Position numbers and translations under genes: made by a program
The notes under the pieces: generated by a model
What the model was told of the DNA's origin: nothing
The model's database searches: none
Seen by the model: only the letters and a program-made list of their open reading frames with translations
Part shown: piece after piece, positions 1 through 10,307 of the stretch
Layout: each line of letters opens with the position of its first letter
Numbering within the stretch: the stretch's first letter is position 1
Assembly (NCBI GenBank): GCA_965240325.2
Contig: OZ251254.1
Location: 1 to 64,000, forward strand
Source of the DNA: Rebecca billardiae RCC1528
Taxonomy: Eukaryota > Haptophyta
Length of the DNA: 64,000 nucleotides
Direction: 5' to 3'

Positions 1-84
1 ACCCTACCTGCAACCCCTAACCCCTAACCCTAACCCTAACCCTAACCCTAACCCTAACCCTAACCCTAACCCCTAACCCTAACC

Positions 85-116
<32 letters not shown>

Positions 117-140
117 CTAACCCTAACCCTAACCCTAACC

Positions 141-181
<41 letters not shown>

Positions 182-287
182 CCCTAACCCCTAACCCTAA
201 CCCTAACCCTAACCCTAACCCTAACCCTAACCCTAACCCTAACCCTAACCCCTAACCCTAACCCCTAACCCTAACCCTAACCCTAAC

Positions 288-324
<37 letters not shown>

Positions 325-458
325 CCCTAACCCCTAACCCTAACCCTAACCCTAACCCTTAACCTAACCCTAACCCTAACCCTAACCCTAACCCTAACCC
401 TAACCCTAACCCTAACCTAACCCTAACCCTAACCCTAACCCTAACCCTAACCCTAACC

Positions 459-499
<41 letters not shown>

Positions 500-762
500 C
501 CCTAACCCTAACCCCTAACCCCTAACCCCCCTAACCCTAACCCTAACCCTAACCCTAACCCTAACCCTAACCCTAACCCCTAACCCTAACCCTAACCCTA
601 ACCCTAACCCTAACCCTAACCCTAACCCTAACCCTAACCCCTAACCCTAACCCTAACCCTAACCCTAACCCTAACCCTAACCCTAACCCTAACCCTAACC
701 CTAACCTAACCCTAACCCCTAACCCTAACCCTAACCCTAACCCTAACCCCTAAACCCTAACC

Positions 763-803
<41 letters not shown>

Positions 804-1183
804 CCCTAACCCTAACCCTAACCCTAACCCTAACCCTAACCCTAACCCTAACCCTAACCCTAACCCTAACCCCTAACCCTAACCCTAACCCCTAACCCTA
901 ACCCCTAACCCTAACCCTAACCCTAACCCTAACCCTAACCCTAACCCTAACCCCTAACCCTAACCCTAACCCTAACCCTAACCCTAACCCTAACCCTAAC
1001 CCTAACCCTAACCCTAACCCTAACCCTAACCCTAACCCTAACCCTAACCCTAACCCTAACCCTAACCCTAACCCTAACCCTAACCCTAACCCCTAACCCC
1101 TAACCCTAACCCTAACCCTAACCCTAACCCTAACCCTAACCCTAACCCTAACCCTAACCCTAACCCTAACCCTAACCCTAACC

Positions 1184-1215
<32 letters not shown>

Positions 1216-1268
1216 CTAACCCTAACCCTAACCCTAACCCCTAACCCTAACCCTAACCCTAACCCTAA
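1..1268. repeat. telomeric repeat array (CCCTAA)n
   Basis: Almost continuous CCCTAA hexamers, so the G-rich strand reads TTAGGG toward the chromosome end. Variant units CCCCTAA, CCCTAAA and CCTAA are scattered throughout. This is the left chromosome end, and no coding signal lies within it. Confidence 0.98.
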
Positions 1269-1375
1269 CAATGTACATTCCAAATGTACAATGTACACTT
1301 CCGAATGTACAATGTACATTCCGAATGTACAATGTACATTCCAAATGTACAATGTACATTCCAAATGTACAATGT
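1269..1375. repeat. AATGTACATTC tandem array
   Basis: About five copies of a roughly 20-22 bp AT-rich unit built on AATGTACATTCCAAATGTAC, directly abutting the telomere. The unit contains the palindrome TGTACA and differs completely in base composition from its flanks. Confidence 0.9.
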
Positions 1376-1640
1376 GAGGGTGAGGGTAAGGGTTAGGGCG
1401 CAGGTAAGGGTTAGGGCGCAGGTAAGGGTTAGGGCGCAGGTAAGGGTTAGGGCGCAGGTAAGGGTTAGGGCGCAGGTAAGGGTTAGGGCGCAGGTAAGGG
1501 TTAGGGCGCAGGTAAGGGTTAGGGCGCAGGTAAGGGTTAGGGCGCAGGTAAGGGTTAGGGCGCAGGTAAGGGTTAGGGCGCAGGTAAGGGTTAGGGCGCA
1601 GGTAAGGGTTAGGGCGCAGGTAAGGGTTAGGGTTAGGGTG
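1376..1640. repeat. 18-bp array with telomere-like core, opposite orientation
   Basis: Thirteen near-perfect copies of the 18-bp unit GGTAAGGGTTAGGGCGCA, ending in plain GGGTTAGGG. The TTAGGG motif is on the plus strand here, opposite to the terminal array, so the two can pair as inverted repeats. Confidence 0.92.
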
Positions 1641-1671
1641 GTGGTTAGGGTCGCCAGTACTAAAATGAGAA

Positions 1672-1784
1672 TTTCTCGAGATTGACCGAACTGATTTCAA
1701 CGAGACTTGGGCTCTGCCATGGAAATGGGAAGGGCTAAGGGCCCTCCAATTTTGAGAGAATTTGGCTCGGTCAATCTCGAGAAA
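1672..1784. repeat. 18-bp perfect inverted repeat at the subtelomere/gene boundary
   Basis: The left arm 1672-1689 (TTTCTCGAGATTGACCGA) is exactly reverse-complementary to 1767-1784. The arms enclose 77 bp of lower-GC sequence just before the first coding bases of the zinc-finger gene. It could be the terminal repeats of a small mobile element or a recombination scar. Confidence 0.7.
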
Positions 1785-1796
1785 ACATACTTCTAG

Positions 1797-3636
1797 TGGC
1801 AGCAGAGCCTCGAGGACCAGCTGCCCGAGCTCGAGCGCTTCTTTCGCGAGCGCGACGCGGCAAGCAAGGCGCGGCTCGAGGCGCGCGCGCTCGCCGCGGC
1901 CGAGGCGGAGGGCGACACGGGCGCCGAGGCGCTCGCGCGCCACCTCGAGGCGGAGAAGGCGGCGGACGAGGCGAGGGCGACCGAGCGCAAGCGCGTGGCG
2001 AAGGAGCACTGGCTCAAGACCAAGCAGCTGCCGCCGCGCGCCCCGCCCGCGAAGCCCGCGCTCACCGAGTACGAGGCGCGCCGGATCGCGCAGATGGACG
2101 AGAACCGCGCGATGCTCGAGCAGCTCGGGCTGCTCGGCTGCGCGGCCGCGGCGCTGGGCGACGCGGGCGAGCCGGGCGGCGCGGCGGCGGCGGGCGGGCG
2201 CAAGCGCAAGAGCACGCCGCCCGCGCCGGCCGAGGCGACGCGGCGCAGCGCGCGCGCGCGCGCCAACGTCTCGTACTGCGAGGCGGAGCGCGCGCACCAG
2301 CCCGGGCACGCGGGACGCGCGCGCGCCGGCGCGGACGCGGCGTCGGAGGGCGGCTCGTCCGACAGCGAGTCGCGCGGCAGCGGCGGCAGCAGCAGCGGCA
2401 GCGAGGGCTCGCGCTCGTCGGCAGACAGCACGAGCAGCGACTCGGACGGCTCGACGAGCTCGAGCTCCGACGACGACGACAGCGACGACGAGGGCGGCCG
2501 CGCGCGCGTCGCGCGGCGCAGCGGTGCCGCGGTGCCGCGCGCGCGGGCGGCGGCCGCGCCGCGCGCGCGCCTGCCCGCGCACGGCGCGGCGGCGCGCGGC
2601 GCGGCGCCGCCGGCGGCGCTCGGTGGCACGCGGCAGCTGGTCACTGGGCCGTTGCCGCCGCCGATCGTGCGGCCCACGCCGGAGGCGGACGCGCACATGC
2701 GCTCCGTGCGCCGCGTGGACGACGGCAGCGCGAAGCCCTTCTGCTGCCCGTGGAAGGGCTGCAGCCACCGCGCCGATAGTCTTCCGAAGTTGCGGGTGCG
2801 CGCCGTGCGCGGCGGCGGGCGCGCGCGCGCGCGGCGATGTGCAGCTTCTGACACGTGCGCCCCATGCCGCTTGGCGCGCCCATGCGCGCCCGCGTCCTCC
2901 GTGGCGGCGGCTGGTCCGCTGCGCGCAGAGGCACGTGTTCACGCACACGGGCGAGAAGCCGCACGGGTGCGGCTGGCCCCAGTGTGGTGAGGCCTTCGCG
3001 CATTCTTGGGCTTTGACGGTGCGCGCGCGACCATGCGCACATCCATGCAGCTGCGCGCTCCGCCGCGCCGCTGCTCGCGGCGCTGGCGCGGCGCGCGCGC
3101 TCACTGACTGACGGTGCTGCGCGTCCGCGCGCCCCGCGCGCGCCGCTCCCGCCCTGCGGCGCGGCGCGCAGATGCACGTGCGCACGCACACGGGCGATAG
3201 GCCGTACGTGTGCGAGAAGTGCGGCAAGGGCTTTGTGCAGTCTAGCGATCTGACGGTGCGCGCACGAGCATGCGCACATCCATGCCGCCGCGCGCTCCGC
3301 CGCTCCGCTGCTCGCCGTGCTGGCGCGGCGCGCTCACCGACGGTGCTGCGCGGCCGCGCTCCCTGCGCGCGCCGCTCCCGCCCGCGGCGCGGCGCGCAGA
3401 AGCACGTGCGCACGCACACGGGCGATAGGCCGTACGTGTGCGAGAAGTGCGGCAAGGGCTTTGCGCAATCTAGCGATCTGACGGTGCGCGCTCGACCGCG
3501 CGCACATCCATGCCGCCGTGCGCTCCGCCGCGCCGCTGCTCGCGGCGCCGGCGCGGCACGCGCTCGCTGACGGTGCAGAGCGCGCTGCTCCCACTGCGGC
3601 GCGCAGCGGCACGTGCGCACGCATCAGCGCGAATGA
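1797..3636 (+). CDS. C2H2 zinc-finger protein, four fingers, possibly 5'-incomplete
   Basis: Predicted nucleic-acid-binding protein. Exons: 1797-2795, 2929-3018, 3172-3255, 3400-3483, 3607-3636, all phase 0. A charged helical N-terminus and a Ser/Asp-rich middle precede four C2H2 fingers. The first is C-x4-C (CPWKGC), the second C-x4-C (CGWPQC), the last two C-x2-C (CEKC); each continues x12-H-x3-H with linkers of TGEKP/TGDRP type. Every finger is split by an intron at the same place, just before or one residue before the first His. In-frame coding character runs back to a TAG at 1794-1796, which may be the end of a 3' splice site. The first in-frame ATG is 2094. Only telomere-related repeats lie upstream, so the 5' end is either truncated or encoded by an exon I cannot see. 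A segment near that ATG (around EYEARRIAQMDENRAML) resembles a short motif found in some chromatin proteins; this is a weak resemblance only. Confidence 0.8.
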
Positions 3637-6600
3637 ACAGTCGAAGATCGACATCTTGCCGAACGTGCGTGTGGGGGGGGTGCAGAGGCTGCATCATATG
3701 CATCGTCCGCCTGATGCGCCGGCCGAAGCCAGTCGAGTCGTGGCTCGTGCAGCATCGTCATCATCGTCGTCGTCCGATGACTTAAATCTTAATGCTACGT
3801 GTAGTAACTTAGGCTTAATACTCCCAGTAGTAACCGCTACGTGAGTTGCAGCCGCCGCTGCACGCCGGCGGCAGCTTCATGAATCACGACCACCTTTAAC
3901 AGACGTTGATAGCCGCTGGTGCGGACAGCGCGCTGCAGACTCGGCACTCACTGATGCAGACGACGCCGCCTTGCGCACGTGCCAGCCCTGAGGACTTCTT
4001 AAATGAACTGCTCAGATTGATGGTTAGCTGGCCTCGCAGCCGCAGCGTCATAAGACAGCTGGCGGTCGTCACATTCGTCAAGGTAGCTGCTGCCGCCACG
4101 GTGGCCCGAGTGCTGCGGACGCTGGGGCGGGTGGCGGGTGCAGCCTGCGTTGACAACTGCGCAGGGCACGCATCAAGCGCGCGCCCCTACTGTCTACACG
4201 CCGCCGCAAGGCGCGCCCACTCCTTCGACGTGAGGCGCGCGCTCGACCAGCCGCACCGCAGTGGGACGGCCGTGCGCAGATGAGCTGGCGCTCGCGCGCG
4301 ATGAGGAGCGCCCTGATGCTTGCCGCTCACTACGCGCACCAGGCGCAGGTTGGATGAAGGGCAGGATGGGGGGCCGGGGCGGGGGCAGGTTCGACGAGGA
4401 CGTCGTGCGCCCGCCGCGCTTTAAATATTGGTCGCGGTGCGCTCGGGCGAGATGACGAGCTATGGCTGGATCCGCCTCGAAAGAGGCGTTCCGACCGACC
4501 GAGCCGAGTCCTCCGACGGCCAGCCACGCCGCGAGTCAGAGTGCCCTCCGCATCGCCGCGTAGTGAAGCCTCACACGCACCGCCGAGCAGTCGCACCCCG
4601 CAACCACCGCTGGACGAGCCGACCGCGCGAGCGCTGCGAACCATAAGCGTGCCAAAGCGAGTCGAGGCGCCGGATGGATCGGCCTCTAAGGACGCGTTCC
4701 GACCGACCGAGCCGAGCGACCCCCTCGACGGTCAGCCACGCCCCCAGTCAGAGCGGCCGCAGCATCGGGCGCCGTCAGCTGCCGGCGTCTGGGGTACGTG
4801 GTGAGGCCTCCGTACACGGCCGCGCCGCGCCGGGTTAGAGCAGCTGCAGTCAGCAGCTGCTGCTCACCAGGGTCGGGTACGACGAGATGGGAGATGGGGG
4901 GGCGGGGCGGGGGCATCGTCGACCGGCGCGAGGCGCTGGGACGGCTGCGGCGCTCCACGCCCGCAGCTCCCGCCTCTCCGGCGCGGCCCAGCCAGCAGCA
5001 GCAGCACCCGGCAGGCGCCGCCGCGCGCGCCGCGCGGTCTGCTCGGGCGCGGAGCGGCAGCCTCGGCGCCGCGGGAGCGTGCGCGGCGGGGCTCACACGC
5101 ACGTCCCACAGCGCAAGAGCCGCGCAATCGGCAGCCGTGACGCGCCGCTCGGCGCGGCTGCGCTCCCGCCCTGACTGGACCACCCTTGCTGCACGCTGGG
5201 ATGCCCTCGCTGGCGTGGCCCGTTCACCAACCGACTCGGCCGTCCAAGTGGTCAGATCGCCCGCACACAATCATGCCGTGCTGCGCCACGCTTGGCGCCA
5301 CAGCACCGAGCCAGCCAGAAAGGCAGAAGCCATCGGCGTCAGTCTTGTCGCACAGCGTGGGGAGAGGCCATGCTGAATTCGCGCGCCGCCGCGACCCAGT
5401 CTGCAGCCAAGCCGTTACACGGCACCCTCCGCCTCCACCCTCCGCCGGAGGCAGAGGGTGCCGTGTAACGGCTTGGCTGCAGACTGCGCCGCGACCAACG
5501 GTCACGTCGCGCGAAAAAGGTAACCAACCGCGATATTCCAGGCGGCGAGAAATCCGCGGCATCAAAGATCAGTATCAGCATGGCCACACTTCATCCGCGC
5601 CGTCCGCCGGAGGGCGGCTGTCGTGCGCGTCGCGTGCGCACGCACGGCAGCCCAGTGGTGCTCGAGAGGACCCACGCGCCGTCGAAGCGTGCGCCCAGAG
5701 CGCCTCGGCCAGCTCGCCACGTCCCACGCGCGGCCATCGCGGCGGCGCGAGCGCACCGCCAGCCCCTTGCTCGCGGCCGCTCGGCCGCGCAAACGCTGCC
5801 GGCCGCGCGCGGCCGCGCGCGAGCGCACGGCCGAGCGGCCGAGCGTGCTTGCTGGGGGGATGCACTCGCGTCTCCGCCACTCGCACGCACGACGCCGCGC
5901 AGTGCGTGGTGCCCGCCAGCCACGCGTGAACACCTGCCAAGTCTGCGTGCAGAGCTCGGCCGCGGCGCGCGCGTGGCTGTTGAAAATGAAGGCTGCGCGA
6001 CTCCTGCTCGCCACCGCCGACTCGCGGTGATCATGCGCGCCGGAGTGTGCGCTCGTCTCGACCGCCACGCACCACGGCAAGGGACGGCCGCTCCCTCGAA
6101 GCGAGGCGCGTGCGCGAGCGGCGGCACCCAGCGGGCGTGCGCAGCACGGCCGTGATGGCGCGCACGGGTGGAGGATGGGGGCGCGGGGGCGGGGGCGGGC
6201 TGGGCCGGTGCGTTGCGCCAGCCACGACCGCTGCTCGCCGCCGCGATGATCGCGCTCGACAGTGCTTCGGCAGTGCTCGTATCGGCCGCCGCGGCAAGGC
6301 GCGCCCGATCCTTCGACGCGAGGCGCGCGCGCACCCAGCCGCACCGCAGTGGGACGGCCGTGCACAGATGAGCTGGCGCTCACGCGCAATGAGGAGCGCC
6401 CTGATGCTTGCCGCTCACTACGCGGCCCACCAGGCGCAGGCTTGACGGAGGGTAAGATGGGGGGCCGGGGCGGGGGCAGCATCGACCGGTGCGAGGCGCT
6501 GGGCCGGCTGCGGCGCTCCACATCCGCAGCGCCCGGCCGCGCGGCCCGCCTCTCCGGCGCGGCCCAGCCAGCAGCGCTCGGCGGTAGCTGCCACAGTAGC

Positions 6601-9273
6601 AGCACCCGGCAGGCGCCGCCGCGCGCGCCGCGCGATCTGCTCGGGCGCGGAGCGGCAGCCTCGGCGCCGCAGGAGCGTGCGCGGCGGGGCTCACACACAC
6701 GTCCCACAGCGCAAGAGCCGCGCAATCGGCAGCCGTGACGCGCCGCTCGGCGCGGCCGCGCTCCCGCCCTGACTGGGCCGCCCTTGCTGCACGCGGGGAT
6801 GCCCTCGCGGGCGTGGCCCGTTCACCCACCGATTCGGCCGTCCAAGTCGCCCGATTGCCCGCACACAACCATGCCGCGCTGCGCCACGCTTGGCGCAACA
6901 GCACCGAGCCAGCCAGAAAGGCAGAAGCCAGCGGCAGTTGCCGACTGGTCAGCAGGACATTACTTGCAGGCAGCAGCGACTGAGACTCGAAATGGCGGCG
7001 GCGGGCGCGGGCGCGGGTGACGGCTGCCGACGAGACGACGCTCACGATGCATCGACGGCTCGCCTGTGGACGCCCAGCATCGCGGATCCCCCGCCCGAAC
7101 CGCCGGGCGCAGCTGTTGGAGAGCCCACAGCGGGCTAGCCGGAGGCAGGTCGGACGACGAGTGGGGCGGGGGCGGAGGCCGCCTTGGGCCGGTGCGAGGC
7201 GCAGGGGCGGATACGGCGCTCCACGTGCGTACCTCCAGGCGCACGACCGCCCCGTGCGACGCGGGCTCGCGCCCATCGCGGGATGCAGACTCGTCCCCGC
7301 GTGGGGAGAGGCCATGCTGAATTCGCGCGCTGCCGCACCAACGGTCGTCGGTGGCGTCGCGAAAAAAGTGACCAACCGATATATTCCAGGCGACGAGAAA
7401 TCCGGCCTCAAAGACCAGCATGGCCGCACTCCATCCCCGCCGTCCGCCAAAGGCGGCTGTCGTGCGCGTCGCGTGCGCGCGCACGCCGGCGCAGTGGTGC
7501 GCGAGGGGATCCACGCGCCGTCGAAGCACGCGCCCAGAGCGCCGCTCACCACGTCCCACGCGCTGCCATCGCGACAGTGCGCGGCGGCGCGAGCGCACCG
7601 CCAGCCCCTCGCTCGGCCGCGCTGCCACGCACACGCTGCCGGCAGTGCGCGCGGCCGCGCGAGTGCACTGCCGAGCGGTGGCGCGCGCGTGCTGGGCGGG
7701 TGCATTCGCGTCTCCACCCATCGCACGGCGCCGTGCAGTGCTCAGTGCCAGTCGGCAGCACGTGAACGGCTGCCAAGTCTGCGCGCAGAGCTCGGTCGCG
7801 GCCGTTCAACATGTAGACTGCGCCACTGCTGCTCGCCACTGCCGACCCGCGCTGACCGCGCTCGAGTGTGCTCGTCTCGACCACCGCGCGCACGCGCCCC
7901 TGCACGGGGCGGCCGCGCCTTCGACGTGAGGCGCGTGCGCGACCAGCTGCATGCAGCAGCTGCGCGAGCGTGCGCAGCGCGGCCGTGGTGGCGCGCGCTG
8001 GAGGCAGCTCGGACGAGGTGGAGGATGGGGGCGCGGGGCGGGGGCGGCTGAGCTGGTGCGCGGCGCCAGTCACGTCCGCGGCGCGCTCCCGCCACGCGCC
8101 GCCGAGCAGCACGCGCTGCGGTCGCTCGGCTGGCTCCCACCGCCCCACACGCTGCCGTCGCGCCCGCGCGGGCGCGCGGACGACAGCCCGCGACGGCAGC
8201 GCGCTTCCCAGGCCCAGCATCGGTACGGCCGCAACAGCCCGAGCCTGGGGCACGGGCAGCCCGTGCGGGCCCGTGCGGGCATAGTCGCGGGATGCCACGC
8301 CTCGACCTCGGCCGCGGCGCCGTGTGCTTCGCCGAGGTCAGGCGAGCCCAGCCGAGCCGCACTGGACGCGGGCGCGCCTGGCATCGCGCGCTCGGCGCTG
8401 CCGGCTCCGGACGCACTAGCCTCGGTGCTGCAGCCGCAGCCCGAGGCTGGCTCGCGGTCGTCGCGTGCGCCCTCGTGCGGGCAGCCCGTTGGGCTCCACG
8501 CCTCGCGCTCGGCTTGAACGCCGCGTGCTGCGCCGCGGTTCATCGCACCTCGCCAGCCAGGCCAGCAGCTGCCGCATGGTGTGAGCACTCGGCACAGGCC
8601 GCGCACGGCAACCGAGACTACAAATGGCGGCGGCGGGCGCGGGCGCGGGCGATGGCTGCTTGACTTGACGACGCGCAAGACGCCGCCAAGGCTCGCCAGC
8701 AGGCGCCCGTCGTCGCTCGTCCGCTGCCCAACCCGCCATCCCCCGAGGCCGTCCGACTGCACGCTGAGAACGGCCGGGCTGCCGGCCGGACACCGGCGCT
8801 GAGTCTCACGCTGACGCGGTGGCACAGGGGCTGGCCGTGTGACGTATGCCTCCAAGACGCATGCCTTCGCGTCTGGCACCGGAGGGCGCGCACGCGCCGA
8901 GCCCTGCGTGCTCGCAGTCGGCGCGCGCCGGCGGCGGGCATGAAGCCGTTACACTCAGCGGGCCGCGCGCTTGGCTGCGGCACTCTTTGACGCGACGCTG
9001 CTGCGCGGCGATGGCACTCGCTGTCTCGAGCAGCGGTGCCGCGCGCGACTCGCCGGCTGTGCGAGCACGCGCTCGCGCCGCACGTCGCCGCGCCGCCTTG
9101 AGCGTGCCGTGAGCGCCAACGACACAAAGCACGTGCCAACCGCCCCCTTGGCAGTCATGCTGGCTGCTCCGCGGAAAGAAGGCCCAGGCGACCACACGGA
9201 TTCGTCTCGCGTGAGCCGTGCCATCGTGCGCGGTCGGTTACTCGCTCGCGCGAACACACACAGGCGGCGGCGA
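3637..9273. repeat. gene-poor subtelomeric region of diverged duplicated blocks
   Basis: No convincing gene here; the long open frames in all six frames are a by-product of extreme GC content. By eye, the 4210-4390 block recurs at 6300-6480, 4905-5330 at 6478-6935, 5359-6070 at 7301-7870, and a short block near 6975-7025 at 8618-8668. The offsets differ (about 2.09, 1.57, 1.94 and 1.64 kb), so the copies have since gained insertions and deletions. A G-rich cassette, ATGGGGGGCCGGGGCGGGGGC or variants, recurs near 4365, 4891, 6172, 6456, 7157 and 8022. Confidence 0.75.
5387..5496. mobile_element. palindromic insertion (about 90 bp) with 10-bp target-site duplication
   Basis: Arms 5397-5436 and 5447-5486 are 40-nt reverse complements with one mismatch, around a 10-nt loop. 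The direct repeat CGCCGCGACC flanks them at 5387-5396 and 5487-5496. In the duplicated block near 7320-7345 the same surrounding sequence continues without the palindrome, giving an empty site. It is a MITE-like non-autonomous element with no coding capacity. Confidence 0.85.
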
Positions 9274-10164
9274 ATGGCCGACGACTCGGAGGAGGAGGAG
9301 CCCGACGGCGCGGGGGAGGAGGGCGAGGAGGGCGAGGAGGGCGAGGGCCCGCTCGAGCTGACGCGGGAGCACGTCGCCGCCGGCCTCTCCGGCGTCGCGC
9401 CCGTCGGCGCCACCGTCGCGTACACGCGGCTCGGGCTCGGCGCGCTCGGGCTGACCGGGCTGGGCGCGCTGCCGGCGTGCGGCGCGCACGTGCGCGTGCT
9501 CGACCTGTCGGCGAACCGGCTCGAGGCGATCGACGTGCTGGGCGAGCTGCCCGCGCTCCTCTCGCTCGACGTCTCGGACAACCGCCTCGCCTCGCTCGAC
9601 GGCGCCACCTCGCGGCTGCGCCACCTGCAGGTGCTGCGCGCCGCGTCCAACCGGCTGGCGGCGCCGCCCGCCGCGCCGCCCGAGGGCGTGCCCAGCGTGC
9701 TCTTCGAGCTGGACCTGTCGTCCAACCCGCTCGCCACCGCCGACGGCCTCGAGCGCTTCGTCGCGCTGCGCACCCTCGCGCTCAAGGGCGCGGGGCTGGG
9801 CGCGCTCGGCGCGCTCGGCGGCCTGCGCGCGCTGGCGACGCTCGAGCTGTCGGAGAACGGGCTGGAGGAGGTGGCGGCGCTGCGCCCGCTGGGCGGGCTG
9901 CCCGCGCTGCGCGAGCTCCGGCTCGAGGGCAACCCCGTCCTCGACGCCGACGAGTTCAAGAACGAGCTGCTGCTGCTCTGCCCCGCGCTGCGCGAGCTCG
10001 ACGGCGAGGAGGTGGCGTGGGAGGAGAAGGAGGCGGCGCTCGAGTTCGAGGCGGAGCGCAAGGCGGCGGCGGCGGAGGCGGAGGCCGAGGCGCGCGCCGC
10101 CGCCGAGGCGGAGGCCGCCGCCGCCGCCGGGGGCGGCGAGGAGGCCGAGGGCGGCGAGGAGTAG
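9274..10164 (+). CDS. LRRC23: leucine-rich-repeat protein, LRRC23-like (radial spoke)
   Basis: Intronless, 296 aa. LRRC23 is a structural protein of axonemal radial spokes. An acidic Glu/Gly-rich N-terminus of about 25 residues is followed by PLELTREHVAAGLS, then seven or so LRRs with LxLSxNxL cores such as VRVLDLSANRLEAI and FELDLSSNPL. An LRR cap (NPVLDADEFKNELLLLCPAL) and a Glu/Ala-rich helical tail (WEEKEAALEFEAERKA) match the end of LRRC23. ATG 9274 is the first start placing this layout in frame. Poly(A)-type AATAAA hexamers follow at about 10222 and 10244. The next gene begins 144 bp downstream on the same strand. Orthology to LRRC23 rather than another axonemal LRR protein is inferred from the N- and C-terminal signatures. 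Confidence 0.82.
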   Translation: MADDSEEEEPDGAGEEGEEGEEGEGPLELTREHVAAGLSGVAPVGATVAYTRLGLGALGLTGLGALPACGAHVRVLDLSANRLEAIDVLGELPALLSLDVSDNRLASLDGATSRLRHLQVLRAASNRLAAPPAAPPEGVPSVLFELDLSSNPLATADGLERFVALRTLALKGAGLGALGALGGLRALATLELSENGLEEVAALRPLGGLPALRELRLEGNPVLDADEFKNELLLLCPALRELDGEEVAWEEKEAALEFEAERKAAAAEAEAEARAAAEAEAAAAAGGGEEAEGGEE

Positions 10165-10307
10165 GCCAGCGCGAGATCTACGCCTCTGCAGTAGCGCGCC
10201 GCGATTTTTTTATTGCTGGCGAATAAATCGATCTGCAGCGGCGCAATAAAAATACAGCAGCGCGCACGCGATGCTCATCGGTCGCGTGGCTCGCGGCAAT
10301 CGGCACG

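Noticed and set aside
1376-1640. Regular 18-bp units resembling a CRISPR array
   Set aside because: The units are contiguous with no spacers, and the organism is a eukaryote.
1209-3620. 803-codon open frame on the minus strand with PNPYLR repeats
   Set aside because: It runs through telomere-like tandem repeats and antisense to the zinc-finger exons; the repeat peptide is only the 18-bp array read as protein.
4200-8900. Many 100-450 codon frames on both strands
   Set aside because: All frames are open because stop codons are rare at this GC content; none shows a domain, splice structure or composition distinct from its antisense.
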